From Arenicola marina (lineage: Eukaryota > Annelida > Polychaeta > Arenicolidae): a stretch of 64,000 nucleotides of DNA. The stretch's first letter is position 1; each line of letters begins with the position of its first letter. Below the pieces are notes generated by a model that searched no databases, had not been told where the DNA came from, and saw nothing but the letters and a program-made list of their open reading frames with translations. The stretch covers positions 25,652,352 to 25,716,351 of the forward strand of contig OZ025257.1 of NCBI GenBank assembly GCA_964019135.1, given 5' to 3'. Shown piece after piece: positions 23,111 through 33,020 of the stretch. Position numbers and translations under genes: made by a program.

Positions 23111-24057
23111 TTGAATTGTCATAACAAAGCAACACATTTCACTGAATTAGTGCAATTATAGGATAGAAGTAGAGACCAACGCATGGTTCGATACAATTAT
23201 CATAGTTATCATTTGATTAAGCAGTACACAAGAAAGATAGGTATCCAAAGCTGGCCAAAAACTACCTTTAACAATATGTCCTTTATAGTTTCATGTATAG
23301 CACTTCATATGTCTACATGTATACAATACAGACGTAGGAACAGAAATATCCCCAGATATAGAAAGCATGACAGGCGTTCTGCTTTGACACTTCCAAATGT
23401 AATCAGGGTGCTTCTGTGACTTCTATGTTGCATTGTGTCCAGATAGAAAAAAAAAGAATCCCAGCGTTTGTGCTCCAATCACCATGACGACCACGCGTTT
23501 ACGTAAGGCACGGACGCCTGTAATGACCAAGTTATGACACCTCATCTCACTTGACGCTATATTAGTAGCACCAAGTATAATGCAACGCCAAGTTATGTAT
23601 GCGCCGATGTCGACGACCCAGTGAAGGTGGGTGGGTGGATGAGGGGGGAGATGTGATCTAATGAAAATAATGCGCCAGCTGCCTATACCCTCCGGGGTCC
23701 GGGTTGGGGGTTCCACGCCGGCGGTGCCCCCCTTTTGTCATCACTGTACATAGCAGATAAACCCAATCTCCAGTGACTCGGTATGTGACAATGAGGCAGC
23801 AGATTCCTGTCGCCGCCGGTATTGATGTCAGCCAAAATTGTTCCCCAGTGGTATGTCCCTCGGCGAAAACTATCCGGGGTGTCGGGGCGTGAGAAGAGTG
23901 GCGCTGATCTCAAGAGAATGAACCCAGGATGCAGGTCATAGTCTAGATCAGCATGTGAATTGGAGTTATATTAATATATTTGGAGACATAATAAAAAAAG
24001 CAGTAACGTCACTCCATTTTGATCATATCGTGCTAGGAAGTTTAATTTGTCGCCGTC
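23111..24057. other. Low-copy sequence without a recognisable gene (copy 1)
   Basis: I see no gene. The stretch at about 23130-23210 (TTCACTGAATTAGTG ... AACGCATGGTTCGATACAATTA) resembles about 27598-27680 in the same orientation, suggesting another old dispersed repeat. A minus-strand frame through 23683-23913 has no protein-like composition. Confidence 0.5.
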
Positions 24058-24882
24058 ATGTCAATCGAAAAGAAGATATCGAATAGAGAATACCCGGAAA
24101 ATGTCCGACGAATGGCGGAGGGTTTTGCCGACAAAATGGCAACAACATCGCACCCATATTGCACACCCCATTGGACTGAACCAGCCTATGGGGCGTCAAG
24201 TGTTACCCCAGTCATTTCGTCGACCAAAGAGGCTTCTGTCTGTACAAAAGGGTGTTTTATCTGCAAAAGCTAGTTCTGTCTTTACAAAAGTCATTTGGTC
24301 TAGGAAAAATCCTATTGTTCATTTTGTAGACAGAATCAACTTTTGTAGACAAAATTCATTTTGTAGACAAAATCAACTGTTGCAGAGACAAAATGTACAT
24401 CTCGTCGACAGAATCAACTTTTGTCTACAAAAGGGCATTTCGTCTACAAAAGGGCATTTCTTCTACAAAAGCAAATTCTGTCGTTACAAAAGTTCCCTTT
24501 GTCTACGAAAAACACTTTTGTAGAGACAAAATGTACATTTTGTCTTTACAAAAGTTCATTTTGTAGACAGATCAACTTTTGTCTCTACAAAAGTTGATTC
24601 TGTCGACGAAACTTGCATTTTGTCTCTACAAAAGTGTATTTTGTCTATTTTCGTTTCTAGTTGTTTCTTAATTAAAATAATATACTTCTCATTTCAGTTG
24701 TTCCACTAGAAGGCAAAACATTATCCTATGGAGATTCCCATGTTAAAGTTCCTATCTATGATAATGGAAAAAACCGAAAACCACGTTATGCGAAAACGGC
24801 CTGGTCGATTACCACCCAAATGGCCAACAATGTTCCAGCAAATACTCTTAGTAAAGACCAGAAAGGCGATTTCACGCCTTAA
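24058..24882 (+). CDS. Candidate two-exon small protein gene of unknown function (copy 1)
   Basis: Exon 1 would run 24058-24199, starting at GTCATGTC with a purine at -3. It encodes 47 residues beginning MSIEKKISNREYPENV and ending near HWTEPAYGAS. Exon 2 would run 24698-24882, after a pyrimidine-rich CTTCTCATTTCAG acceptor, and stays open for 61 codons to TAA, reading VPLEGKTLSYGDSHVKVPIY and ending KDQKGDFTP. Exon 1 ends in phase 1 and exon 2 supplies two bases, so the phases fit and give about 108 residues, hydrophilic, with no signal peptide or membrane segment. The donor TCAA|GTGTTA is weak, so the join is inference. The intron holds a palindromic repeat cluster. I recognise no family. 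In copy 2 residue 43 changes from Ala to Asp and the frame is otherwise kept. The nearest AATAAA is at 26024. It could instead be a fragment or pseudogene. Confidence 0.4.
24225..24655. repeat. Cluster of palindromic TTTTGT/ACAAAA modules (copy 1)
   Basis: About 430 bp made of alternating TTTTGTAGACAAAAT, ACTTTTGTCTACAAAAG, CATTTTGTCTCTACAAAAGT and similar modules, spaced about 20-24 bp. Each half module (TTTTGT) is the reverse complement of the other (ACAAAA), so the region is a chain of potential small hairpins rather than an ordinary direct repeat. GTCGAC interrupts some modules. It sits entirely in the proposed intron of the candidate gene. Confidence 0.85.
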
Positions 24883-25494
24883 TTTTGTTTTCATGACAAC
24901 GAAACATTTCACCCCATGATAATCGTCCAGTGTGACCTTTTTGTTTAAATCCTCAAAAATCAGAAACGCAAGCTAGAGCTACAGTATTGCCGTTAATATA
25001 TGGAACACAAGGTTCATTGTTAGATGGCATATGCTCAGATTGGATGTAGGATGCTCGGCTTGGGCGTTAAGGCACTTAGAAGAGGGGCGATTCTCTTGGC
25101 GGGCCGCTAATAATGACTCGTCAATGAAAATGGTTGGTTCCGGTCTTACTTTTGGCTCAAATGTTCTTTCTACGCTGCTTCGATCTTCTGGTATCCGTAA
25201 CGGTGCAGTATCCTAACCGAAGGACTGGCAATCATACCGCTTTTCTGTTCAAAGTCATATTTGAGGATACAAATATTGGCGTTTTGCTACTCAGACCTTG
25301 TCGCGCGTTTTCACGATCACAATTGACGTCATGATGATGTCACAACAATTACAATTAACGTAACCTGACTTTGACCCCAGCACCAAAAACGTGATTGAGG
25401 CTCTTGTGGCTAAGCTATGCGATAAATTTGAAAAATTGGAAATAGTACGAGCGTTTCACCGTGTTGATTTTCGCAACTTTTTCTTTACTTTCTT
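24883..25494. other. Low-copy sequence without a recognisable gene (copy 1)
   Basis: No open frame looks coding. A palindromic TGACGTCA lies at 25324-25331, followed by GATGATGTCACAAC. This matches the CREB/ATF half-site pattern but has no supporting promoter context. Confidence 0.4.
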
Positions 25495-25725
25495 TGTGTA
25501 TATGTTTTATATACTTTTAAATCTATATGCATGTACATTTCTTTTTCTTTTGGTGATGAGTCATTCATGCTGATATAATTATAATTGTGAGATATCCGGA
25601 ATGGTCATGCCGTTAGCTTTGTTCTGCCCCATCTCCTGTCATCATCTACATCCCATTTCACCTCTTCCTCTCCCTCCCGCTCACCGCCTTCTCCAGCCTT
25701 GCCCCGCTCCGCCTCCCCCCCCCCT
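25495..25725 (+). repeat. Inverted repeat pair 1, left arm (copy 1)
   Basis: The arm runs through ATGCATGTACATTTCTTTTT, GATGAGTCATTCATGCTGAT, AATTATAATTGTGAG, CCGGAATGGTCATGCCGTTA and CTACATCCCATTTCACC. It is matched on the opposite strand by 27268-27502 at roughly 80-85% identity by eye. The intervening sequence is about 1.5 kb. Confidence 0.85.
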
Positions 25726-26519
25726 GTCACCGGTTCCACTGACTCCCCACGTTTCCCCCACCTCGCTCCGCCTCCCGCTGCTTCATTTCCGCTCCCCCCA
25801 CCTTACACCGCCAGCTCACCATCTCGTAACGTCATTCACAGGGTATTTCCCCGAGAATGGCTCTTCGTGATAAATGCGGAAAATTCAAGAAAAACACATC
25901 GAGAAAACGTGTAAATAGTTCAGAAAACATTCGCGTAGATCATAATTATATCGAGTACCATTATATATAACCAGATTTATTAAAATGTGAACACAAGACG
26001 TAAATTACTGATAATTGGTTTGAAATAAACTGCGCCAAAAATATTTGTCAAATAACATTTTCAACCTTCAGGACCTTTTTCTTCGGAAATTTGCACGGCT
26101 TTTACCTTTTTTTATATGATGGGTTGCTTAACTTAATGGCCAACCGTCCGTGTTAGAGGTTTATGGAAACCATTGTCACTGACCCAATGCTGTCAACTGT
26201 CGCCTGACGTATATTGAACCCATATTTATAATCCTAATTCCTACTCAGTTCTACGCAAACCTCCTTTTAAAAACGCTGAATAACACTGATGGAGACCATG
26301 AATTGACGAGGAAAGGCGATGTCCGGCCAGCAAGGCCACTGTTAGAAGAATGTCAACTACAAAGCATGGCGGCGGGATTATGAATTTTACCGCCATCCGC
26401 TTTAGAAGCAAATTGACAAGTTTTGAGGCATCGAGTTACGACCGGATTTTGAATACGTGTGACCCGGAACCTTGCCAACATTCGACACTGCAACGTTTCG
26501 TTCTAGCGTGAATACTTGA
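25726..26519. other. C-rich then low-copy sequence without a gene (copy 1)
   Basis: CCCCTCC-rich sequence extends to about 25800 and is followed by AT-rich sequence containing AATAAA at 26024. I see no gene or repeat beyond the flanking inverted-repeat arms. Confidence 0.4.
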
Positions 26520-26905
26520 TAATGCAGCATTTTGGCGCTGCATGACTCATTCGCATTTTATGTGACATGGTGACTACTAAAACGCTGTCGACGGAATGCT
26601 CCGATTCCCCATTTCACCACGATCGCCCACGCAACAAAACCATGATACTCTAGAGGGACTCGGAGCTCAGCTTGGTTTTAGTCTCTGAATATTTCCTTTC
26701 TGGCCACAGAGCCACTATCGGCAGCTTTGGCCGACACCTTGCCTCTCATACATAATTGTGACTTGGCGGAAATCCCGGCCAGACATTGCTGCAATTGCTT
26801 CCTCTTTCTGGGGTCTTCACCTCCAGGCCACGCTATGGCAGGTGGCAATCCGACCGGTCAACGGCCCTCGCCGGAGGAAGATTATTAGAATATTTGTCGT
26901 ACGCC
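26520..26905 (+). pseudogene. Decayed exon-like block, plus-strand member of inverted pair 2 (copy 1)
   Basis: This block is homologous, on the opposite strand, to 28490-28850. In the frame matching that mate it reads RDSELSLVLVSEYFLSG, then hits stops near 26755-26762, then continues QTLLQLLPLSGVFTSRP and WQSDRST before diverging. The mate keeps that frame open through the same stretch. Several differences fall at third codon positions, which hints at coding ancestry, but this member cannot make the same protein. I cannot name the family. Confidence 0.4.
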
Positions 26906-27267
26906 AGGGAAAGGTCATCGAGACAAGCCTCACTAGCAAGCCACCCCTCACCTTACTATGCAAACACTGCCTCCTCTTGTCTCTTTTTTACACTACAAAA
27001 CCACCTTTAAGCCCGCCGGCGACCCCCCCCCCCCCTCCCCTCCCCCCACCTCCACCCTCAATTCAGTCTGCAGCAATTGGCGCCCTCTACGTCTCCCACA
27101 TTTGATCCCCTCGCCCTCCGGCTAGGCCTTCTGGTTCGTGTTTCAGGAGAATCTAAGTTTTCTCACTTGACAGCCCATAATGACGGCTAAGCCGAGAGAT
27201 TGCACCTGTGGCATCGCTGGTGTGTCATGTGGTCTGTGGCGCTGACTGCTGCCACTGGATCAAGGTG

Positions 27268-27502
27268 TCGACGAGGGGAGGCGGGGGGTAGCGGAGGGAG
27301 GCCGGAGAATGCGGCGAGCGGCAGGCAGAGACGGGGGTGAAATGGGATGTAGAGCGTGACGGGAGATGGGGGAGAACAAAGATAACGGCATGGTCATTCC
27401 GGAAGCCTCACAATTATAATTATATCAGCATGAATGACTCATTATAAAAAGAAAAAGAAATGTACATGCACATACATTTATATCTATATACAAACATATA
27501 TA
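27268..27502 (-). repeat. Inverted repeat pair 1, right arm (copy 1)
   Basis: The reverse complement of this segment matches 25495-25725, including GCATGTACATTTCTTTTTC, AATGAGTCATTCATGCTGAT and CATCCCATTTCACC. Homology fades into unlike sequence on either side. No terminal repeats or target duplication could be identified, so the element type is unknown. Confidence 0.85.
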
Positions 27503-27988
27503 AAGGGTAAATAAACCCGGTTCTTGGTTCTGTCGTAATTTGTAAGGTTTCATTTCTCTTGTCGCGAAAACAATGTGCAATATACAAATCCAACGCCTTT
27601 TCACTGAACTAGTGATGCTAATGAATGCCAATGATATCAATACAAAAGAAGAAGGAAACGCATAGTTCCATATAATTACGTAAAACACGCTTTCTACGAA
27701 ATATTGCCAATAAATCTGCCCATCTTCCCGCTCTTTGCCACACTACCACATTTCAAGAACACAAAATACAAAACTTACAACTAGATTTGGTGTGAATTGT
27801 GAAAACATAAGGCGACAAGGCTGGAGCATCATGTCAGATAGAACATGTCAGATGAAAATGTTAAAGTCGTGCACTTATAACTCAACTACAAACTACAGCT
27901 TGGTCAACAAGTTTGCTTCAGCGACCAACCAGACATCCCTCCCCCCCCTCCCCGCTTTAAGGCCAAAATTTATACCATTTGACATATG

Positions 27989-28066
27989 AAAACCGGCCCT
28001 CCTATCCAGCATATCTGGATCCGAACCTGCAACCGGCCCCTCCTATCCAGATTTTCTGGATCCGCC
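27989..28066. repeat. Direct repeat of a palindromic CCAG...CTGGATCCG module (copy 1)
   Basis: Two copies of a roughly 31-bp module occur about 40 bp apart. Each runs from CCGGCCC(C)TCCTATCCAG to TCTGGATCCG. The core CCAG-NNNN-TCTGGATCC is an inverted repeat, and the outer GGATCCGCCCC resembles the terminus of the MITE-like element at 34615-34813. It may be a remnant of a related element. Confidence 0.5.
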
Positions 28067-28479
28067 CCAGACAGCCACCTAGCGACTGCCTGGCAACAAG
28101 AAAAACAGTCAAGTGATAAAGTAAGGAAAGGTTAACGAGCACGATATTAACGGAAAACACCGCCAATAGCCACGTGATCCTTCGGTCGGCAGAAACCTCC
28201 TGATGTGTCCTGCGACAGACGGGAGAGCGGTCAATGAATAATGCAATTGCTTATTAGATAATAAAAACAATTTTAAGCTAATATCTAACTTCCGATGGGG
28301 TAAGGAAGTTTCTTGCAAAAAGAGTCCTGAAACTGCCAGACATATGTGGCAATTTGGTTTGATTCATCCAGCCTTCCATCAATCAATCAATCACGCCTAT
28401 GGAAATGAAATGAGTTGGTGTTTTAGGCCGCTGAGGATTTCATTCGGACCCATAACATATTAATCCGTCGTCTGATGTG

Positions 28480-28827
28480 CTAACGTAAAACGGGACAGGG
28501 AAGTCGGAATAATCTCCCTCTGGTAGGGGGCGTTGACCGGTCGGATTGCCACTTGAAACAGCGTGGCGAGGAGGTGAGAACCCCAAGAAGAGGAAGCAAT
28601 TGCAGCAATGTCTGGTCATGGATTTCCTCTCCGTCACAATTATACATGAGAGACATGGTGTCCCAAACTCTTCCGATAACGGCGTAATAGCCAGACGTGA
28701 AATATTCAGAGAAGAAAACCAAGCCTAGCTCCGATTCCCTTTGGAGTACCAGCGTTTGGTTGCGCCGGCGATTTGCGATGTAACGGGCAAATGCTTGCCA
28801 CAGCGACGAAAACGTGCTGTGCTGGTT
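28480..28827 (-). pseudogene. Exon-like open frame, minus-strand member of inverted pair 2 (copy 1)
   Basis: The minus strand is open for 115 codons from 28827 to a stop at 28480. It reads SLWQAFARYIANRRR, then ESELGLVFFSEYFTSGYYAV, IGRVWDTMSLMYNCDG, and QTLLQLLPLLGVLTSSP. It is the better-preserved mate of 26520-26905. The composition is protein-like, with mixed hydrophobic and charged residues and no simple repetition. There is no obvious start, although internal Met codons exist, and the splice sites are unclear. It might be one exon of a membrane or receptor-type gene, or a transposon fragment. I do not assign a function. Confidence 0.35.
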
Positions 28828-28884
28828 TTAGTAGTTGCTTAAAGGGCGAATGAGTCATGCGACGCAAAAACAATGCATTATGTA

Positions 28885-29095
28885 ATATTCGCAAATTTTC
28901 AGACCCCCCCACCCCCCTCCGGCACCGTTCGCGAGTTTTAAAATATGCGCTCTATATGGGTACCTTTTTCATCAGAAACGTCCGCTTATTAGCGGTACCT
29001 TTTTCATCTCAAATGTCCACCTCTCAGGCTTCAAGGGGCACCCGCGGAACCCGCTCACCAGATTTGTGTAACAGTGCCCCCACCCCCGATACCAA
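28885..29095 (+). repeat. Dispersed repeat, inverted relative of 22880-23110 (copy 1)
   Basis: This carries the blocks matched to 22880-23110 and an internal tandem of CGGTACCTTTTTCATC (TGGGTACCTTTTTCATCAG at about 28959 and AGCGGTACCTTTTTCATCTC at about 28990). C-rich runs flank it. Copy 2 differs by two adjacent bases (CTTATTAG to CTCTTTAG). Confidence 0.6.
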
Positions 29096-29694
29096 TGAGT
29101 CATTGGCAATGTATTCCATACTCTCCTATGAAGTATTACTATTAATGGGACCACACCGAACTGCGTTTCAACAGATATGTTAGATGACACCAAATATATT
29201 AAATCCCAAAGCGTACAGATTGAATATATATGATGGTACCGAATGAAGACAAGCGGCAAGTCCCTTTGACCCCTATTCTGTTCAGGCCTCAAAGTGATTA
29301 TCATCGCTACGAAGGAAGAAGTCCAGTAACCACACCCGCAAACTATCCTCTTCACGGCATTGGTTTGATGGCTTGACTCTAGAGCCAGCCTACCGACTAC
29401 TGGCATCCACTCTCCCGGCAGAGGGTGCAACAACTTGCCACACTTTAGTAAGCGCCGCCGGAAGCAGCATGGTTTGTCCTGTGCGTTAAATGTGACTCTC
29501 ATGGCAGCAAAACGCTTGCAGATGACACGAAAACATCAACACAAACCGCCACTGGTACAAGATACCATATCTTGGTCTGTCTTAACCATGCCAACCGGGG
29601 CCGGCCCCGTCAACAAGGAGAGTTAACATGGTTAATGTAATGCAATCGACTGTAACAGTTATACAGTGTCTAACTATAATACTGCTGCCATAGG
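29096..29694. other. Low-copy sequence, possible weak minus-strand coding remnants (copy 1)
   Basis: A minus-strand frame of 176 codons (29502-28972) runs through this stretch, but it crosses the dispersed repeat and has poor protein character. A different minus-strand frame reads MLLPAALTKVWQVVAPSAGR from about 29471. After a stop, the same frame reads SNQCREEDSLRVWLLDFFLR. These look somewhat protein-like but I cannot link them to a family or to the exon-like block at 28480-28827. Confidence 0.25.
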
Positions 29695-30615
29695 CAATGG
29701 TGTTTGGTGTCAGAGGCAATGCTGTCTGATGCCAGAGGCAATGCTGTCTGGTGCCACAGGGAAGGTATATAATGCCAGAGGGCATGGTATATGATGTCAG
29801 AGGCAATAGTGTCTGGTATCAGAGGCAATGCTGTCTGATGCCAGAGGCAATGCTGTCTGTTGGCACAGGGAAAGGTATATGATGCCAGAGGGCATGGTAT
29901 ATGATGTCAGAGGCAATAGTGTCTGGTATCAGAGGCAATGCTGTCTGATGCCAGAGGCAATGCTGTCTGTTGGCACAGGGAAAGGTATATGATGCCTGAG
30001 GGCATGGTATATGGTGTCAGGGTCAATGGTGTCTGGTGTCAGAGGCAATGCTGTCTGATGCCACAGGGAAAGGTCTATAATGCCAGAGGGCATGGTATTT
30101 GCTGTCAGAGGCAATGGTGTCTGGTGTCAGAGGCAATGCTGTCTGATGCCAGAGGTAATGCTATCTGTTGAAACAGACAACGGAGTTTGCTGTCACAGAT
30201 CATGGAGTCTGTTACAGCAGGTGTTTGATGCTAAAGGCATTGGTCCATGAAATCAGAAGAAATGGAGACTGCTGCTAGAGGCAATAGTGTATAGTTCTAG
30301 AGACAATGTTGTCTACTGTCACAGACCATGGCGTCCCGGACCATGGATTCTGACACAGCCAATAGTGTGTGATGCCCGAGGGAATGGTATATTATGTCAG
30401 AGGCAATAGTGTGTGCTGCCAGTGGCAATGGTATCTGGTGCCAGAGGAAATGTAGTCTTATGTCAGAGGCAAAGGTATGCTGTCACAGACCATGGTGTCT
30501 GATGCCACAGACCATGAAGTCTGAGGTCATAGACCATGGAATCTGCAGCAACAAACCATGAAGTGTGCTATCATAGACCATAGAATCTGCTGCCAAAGAC
30601 CATGGAGTCTGCCTT
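29695..30615. repeat. 22-bp degenerate minisatellite with 110-bp higher-order period (copy 1)
   Basis: About 42 units of 22 bp around GAGGCAATGCTGTC plus TGATGCCA. The right half drifts to GACCATGGTGTCTGATGCCA. The block starting AGGCAATAGTGTCTGGTATC recurs at 29801 and 29911, a 110-bp period that is exactly five units. Short frames on both strands are by-products. Confidence 0.9.
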
Positions 30616-31499
30616 ACAGCTTAGGACGCAGCCAAACTGCATAGGACGAGATTGTTGCCTGAAGCAATAACATCTGCTGCTTTATTGAGCAATCTGCCAA
30701 AGTGGATGGATTTGGTGGCATTTAGCTTGATGGTTGTTGATGGCAAGTCCATTTGAGACAAGCAGAGCTTGTCATCTCCATCAGTCCTCGATGGCCCGCC
30801 GTTCGGCTTAACGTCTTACCATACATATCACACGGCCTGTCAGCTGAACACGTTACGTGATTCCATGTAACCAGGAAATCAATATGAGGAAAATCTACCG
30901 AACCTACCAATCCAAAGAAGGGAACAGTATATTGCTATCTACGGCCACAGCGCCGTTCACAATCTTTAATTGCATTTGACCTTTTTCGAAGAAAATGACG
31001 TCGAACCCTGCAGTAAACACATTCACCCATTTATGGCCCTGTACATTTATTAGCTCAGTGGGCACCGGCCGGCCTGCCAATCTCTCTCACTGTCCATGTC
31101 TGCAGCTTTCCCTTTGGGACCCTATAGGGCTGCACAGTCACTACGGGATCCGAGCGAGACCCCACGAGACAGGGATACTTACGCTCTATTTCAATGCTAT
31201 AGCATCCAAGGCCGGTGCTGCGTATCTCTCGGTGGTTGTTTGCCTTGGCTCGCGTCACACAAATAATCGGCTAAAGCTGTTCGTCAACAGCTGATAAACC
31301 AAAATGCGGCTGCTTCAAAGGTGACTGCCAAGTTGCAAAAGGGTTAAGACCCTCCCCCCGCCTCCCAGCCCCCGGCCCCTCCACCGGTCACACAAAGCTT
31401 TCAGCTGATGTCTCCTGAATCCCAATCTGTTTGTTACAAGCTGGCAAAGCGTCCAAAAACAGCAGAAATGTCTCGCCCCATTTTTACCGAACCCCCTTA
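30616..31499. other. Low-copy sequence without a recognisable gene (copy 1)
   Basis: I see nothing with coding character. Frames on both strands near 30995-31294 overlap each other and lack protein-like composition. Confidence 0.4.
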
Positions 31500-32240
31500 T
31501 TCAAAATATATAGTAGTCCATGAGCCAGACCCCTAGATTTTGAGATCAACTGCCATATAGGTGGACAAGATGCCACTGTGTTTAGATTGCCTGACATGTC
31601 AGGACTTGAGAATCAGGTGATGCATAATGTATAACTAAATATTTGTCGCCAAAAGATGGCCGCCAAATTCTAGAAGAAAAAGTGTTATATTTATTGGTTT
31701 CCTTTTGACATTAATCACTGTCTGCCATTTCGAAACATCCTTTTGTTTAATAAGAAATTTTACATCTACCAATATATATATTGCACATAGATTTTTGGAC
31801 TAGGTACCCAGATATAGATATTCCATGGCAAGTATGAATGGCCCATATTTCACCAGTGTAAATTTATGCAATGCTATTCTGGTACAAATGTGAATATATA
31901 CCGGGCACATAGAGAACAAAAACGAAGATTAGATTAAGTCATGTGTCGTCAGTAAGGGGTAGATGACAACGGTGACAACGTCGTCTTACATGCGACTGAC
32001 TGAATGTGAGTAGCAGAGCCACCCCAGAATGCTCAGCATGTAAGGATGTTGAAATCAGAGGATGGACTTCCATAAGGCCGTCATTTTAAAATGGTCGCCA
32101 CATTCTGAGAAATGACCATGTTTCGCATGTGTTGAAAGTGATCTGCGCTTGTTTAATCAGAAATCTGGCATCGGACCATATATGGGTTGCGCATATGATA
32201 TTTCCAATATATTAGCAAAATTTGATCCAAGGGAGTGTTT
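31500..32240. repeat. Ancient degenerate direct repeat with ATGGCCGCCA-type motif (copy 1)
   Basis: Two blocks, about 31620-31800 and 32060-32225, share an order of motifs: AGATGGCCGCCAAATTCT/AAATGGTCGCCACATTCT, then TTTGTTTAATAAGAAATTTT/CTTGTTTAATCAGAAATCTG, then CAATATATATATTGCACATA/CATATATGGGTTGCGCATAT. Similarity is low, so this is an old duplication or two insertions of one element. Confidence 0.5.
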
Positions 32241-33020
32241 TTTTTTTAAATTTTGATATGTTAATTGACTATGTCGTGAGATTTTATCGAGGCAATGAAT
32301 TTGTTATAAAAGTGTGAGCATAAATATGAAGGTACAGGGTAAAAATATGATCAAAAAACTTAAATAAATCTATAAGATCGGATACAATAAAAGGTTGGCT
32401 GTAACAACATAAATACATCCCGGATATTGACGATACAAATACATATTCTTTCATTTACACTCTGGCAATACAGTAAATCATCTCAGCGATACGGCCCCAT
32501 AATATAAGCTTAGTTTGGCTGCATCGCTTTCGTATTTCAACCATGCAAACGACTCGTTATATGATCACAGACACTCGTTGTTGTTGCGTTTCACAAAAAC
32601 ATAACAGCCAGCTTATTTTCCAACTGGCGGGAAGCGCGTTGAGAGCGTTTGCAGGATGTGATGACTTTCGGGATCGGAGTTTAACTAATAACGTCAGATG
32701 CGGCATTGATTTAGTATCTTCCACTCAACCCCCACCCGCCTCCTACGACAAGCATGCTCAACAAAACAACTGCGGAAGTGTGTGCGTGTGCGTGTGTGGT
32801 TGGGGGGTGGGGTGATGCTCAAACCCACCTTGTCCTCGACAGTCAATACGTAAATGTGCATGGATCTATAATTCGGGAGACAGTGAGGATTAGATAATGA
32901 GTCATGAATGCTTCTTGGTAGAATAGGCACATATATATAGATCATGGATCACGCCATTATTCCTAATAATATGTTGATAGCTATAGCAATTTGTGGGCGG
33001 TTTCAAGAGCTATTCGACAG
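32241..33020. other. Low-copy sequence with a short GT-rich microsatellite (copy 1)
   Basis: I see no gene. GTGTGTGCGTGTGCGTGTGT at about 32778-32797 runs into a G-rich tract. The plus-strand frame 32543-32815 ends inside this microsatellite and is not convincing as coding. Confidence 0.4.

Noticed and set aside
25324..25331. Palindromic CRE site TGACGTCA
   Set aside because: It is an eight-base match without promoter context. It may be chance.
28972..29502. Minus-strand 176-residue frame as a gene
   Set aside because: It runs through a dispersed repeat with C-rich runs, has no protein-like periodicity or motif, and competes with equally plausible frames.
31050..31110. tRNA gene suggested by TTAGCTCAGTGGGC
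   Set aside because: The A-box match is good, but there is no B box at the right distance and no cloverleaf.
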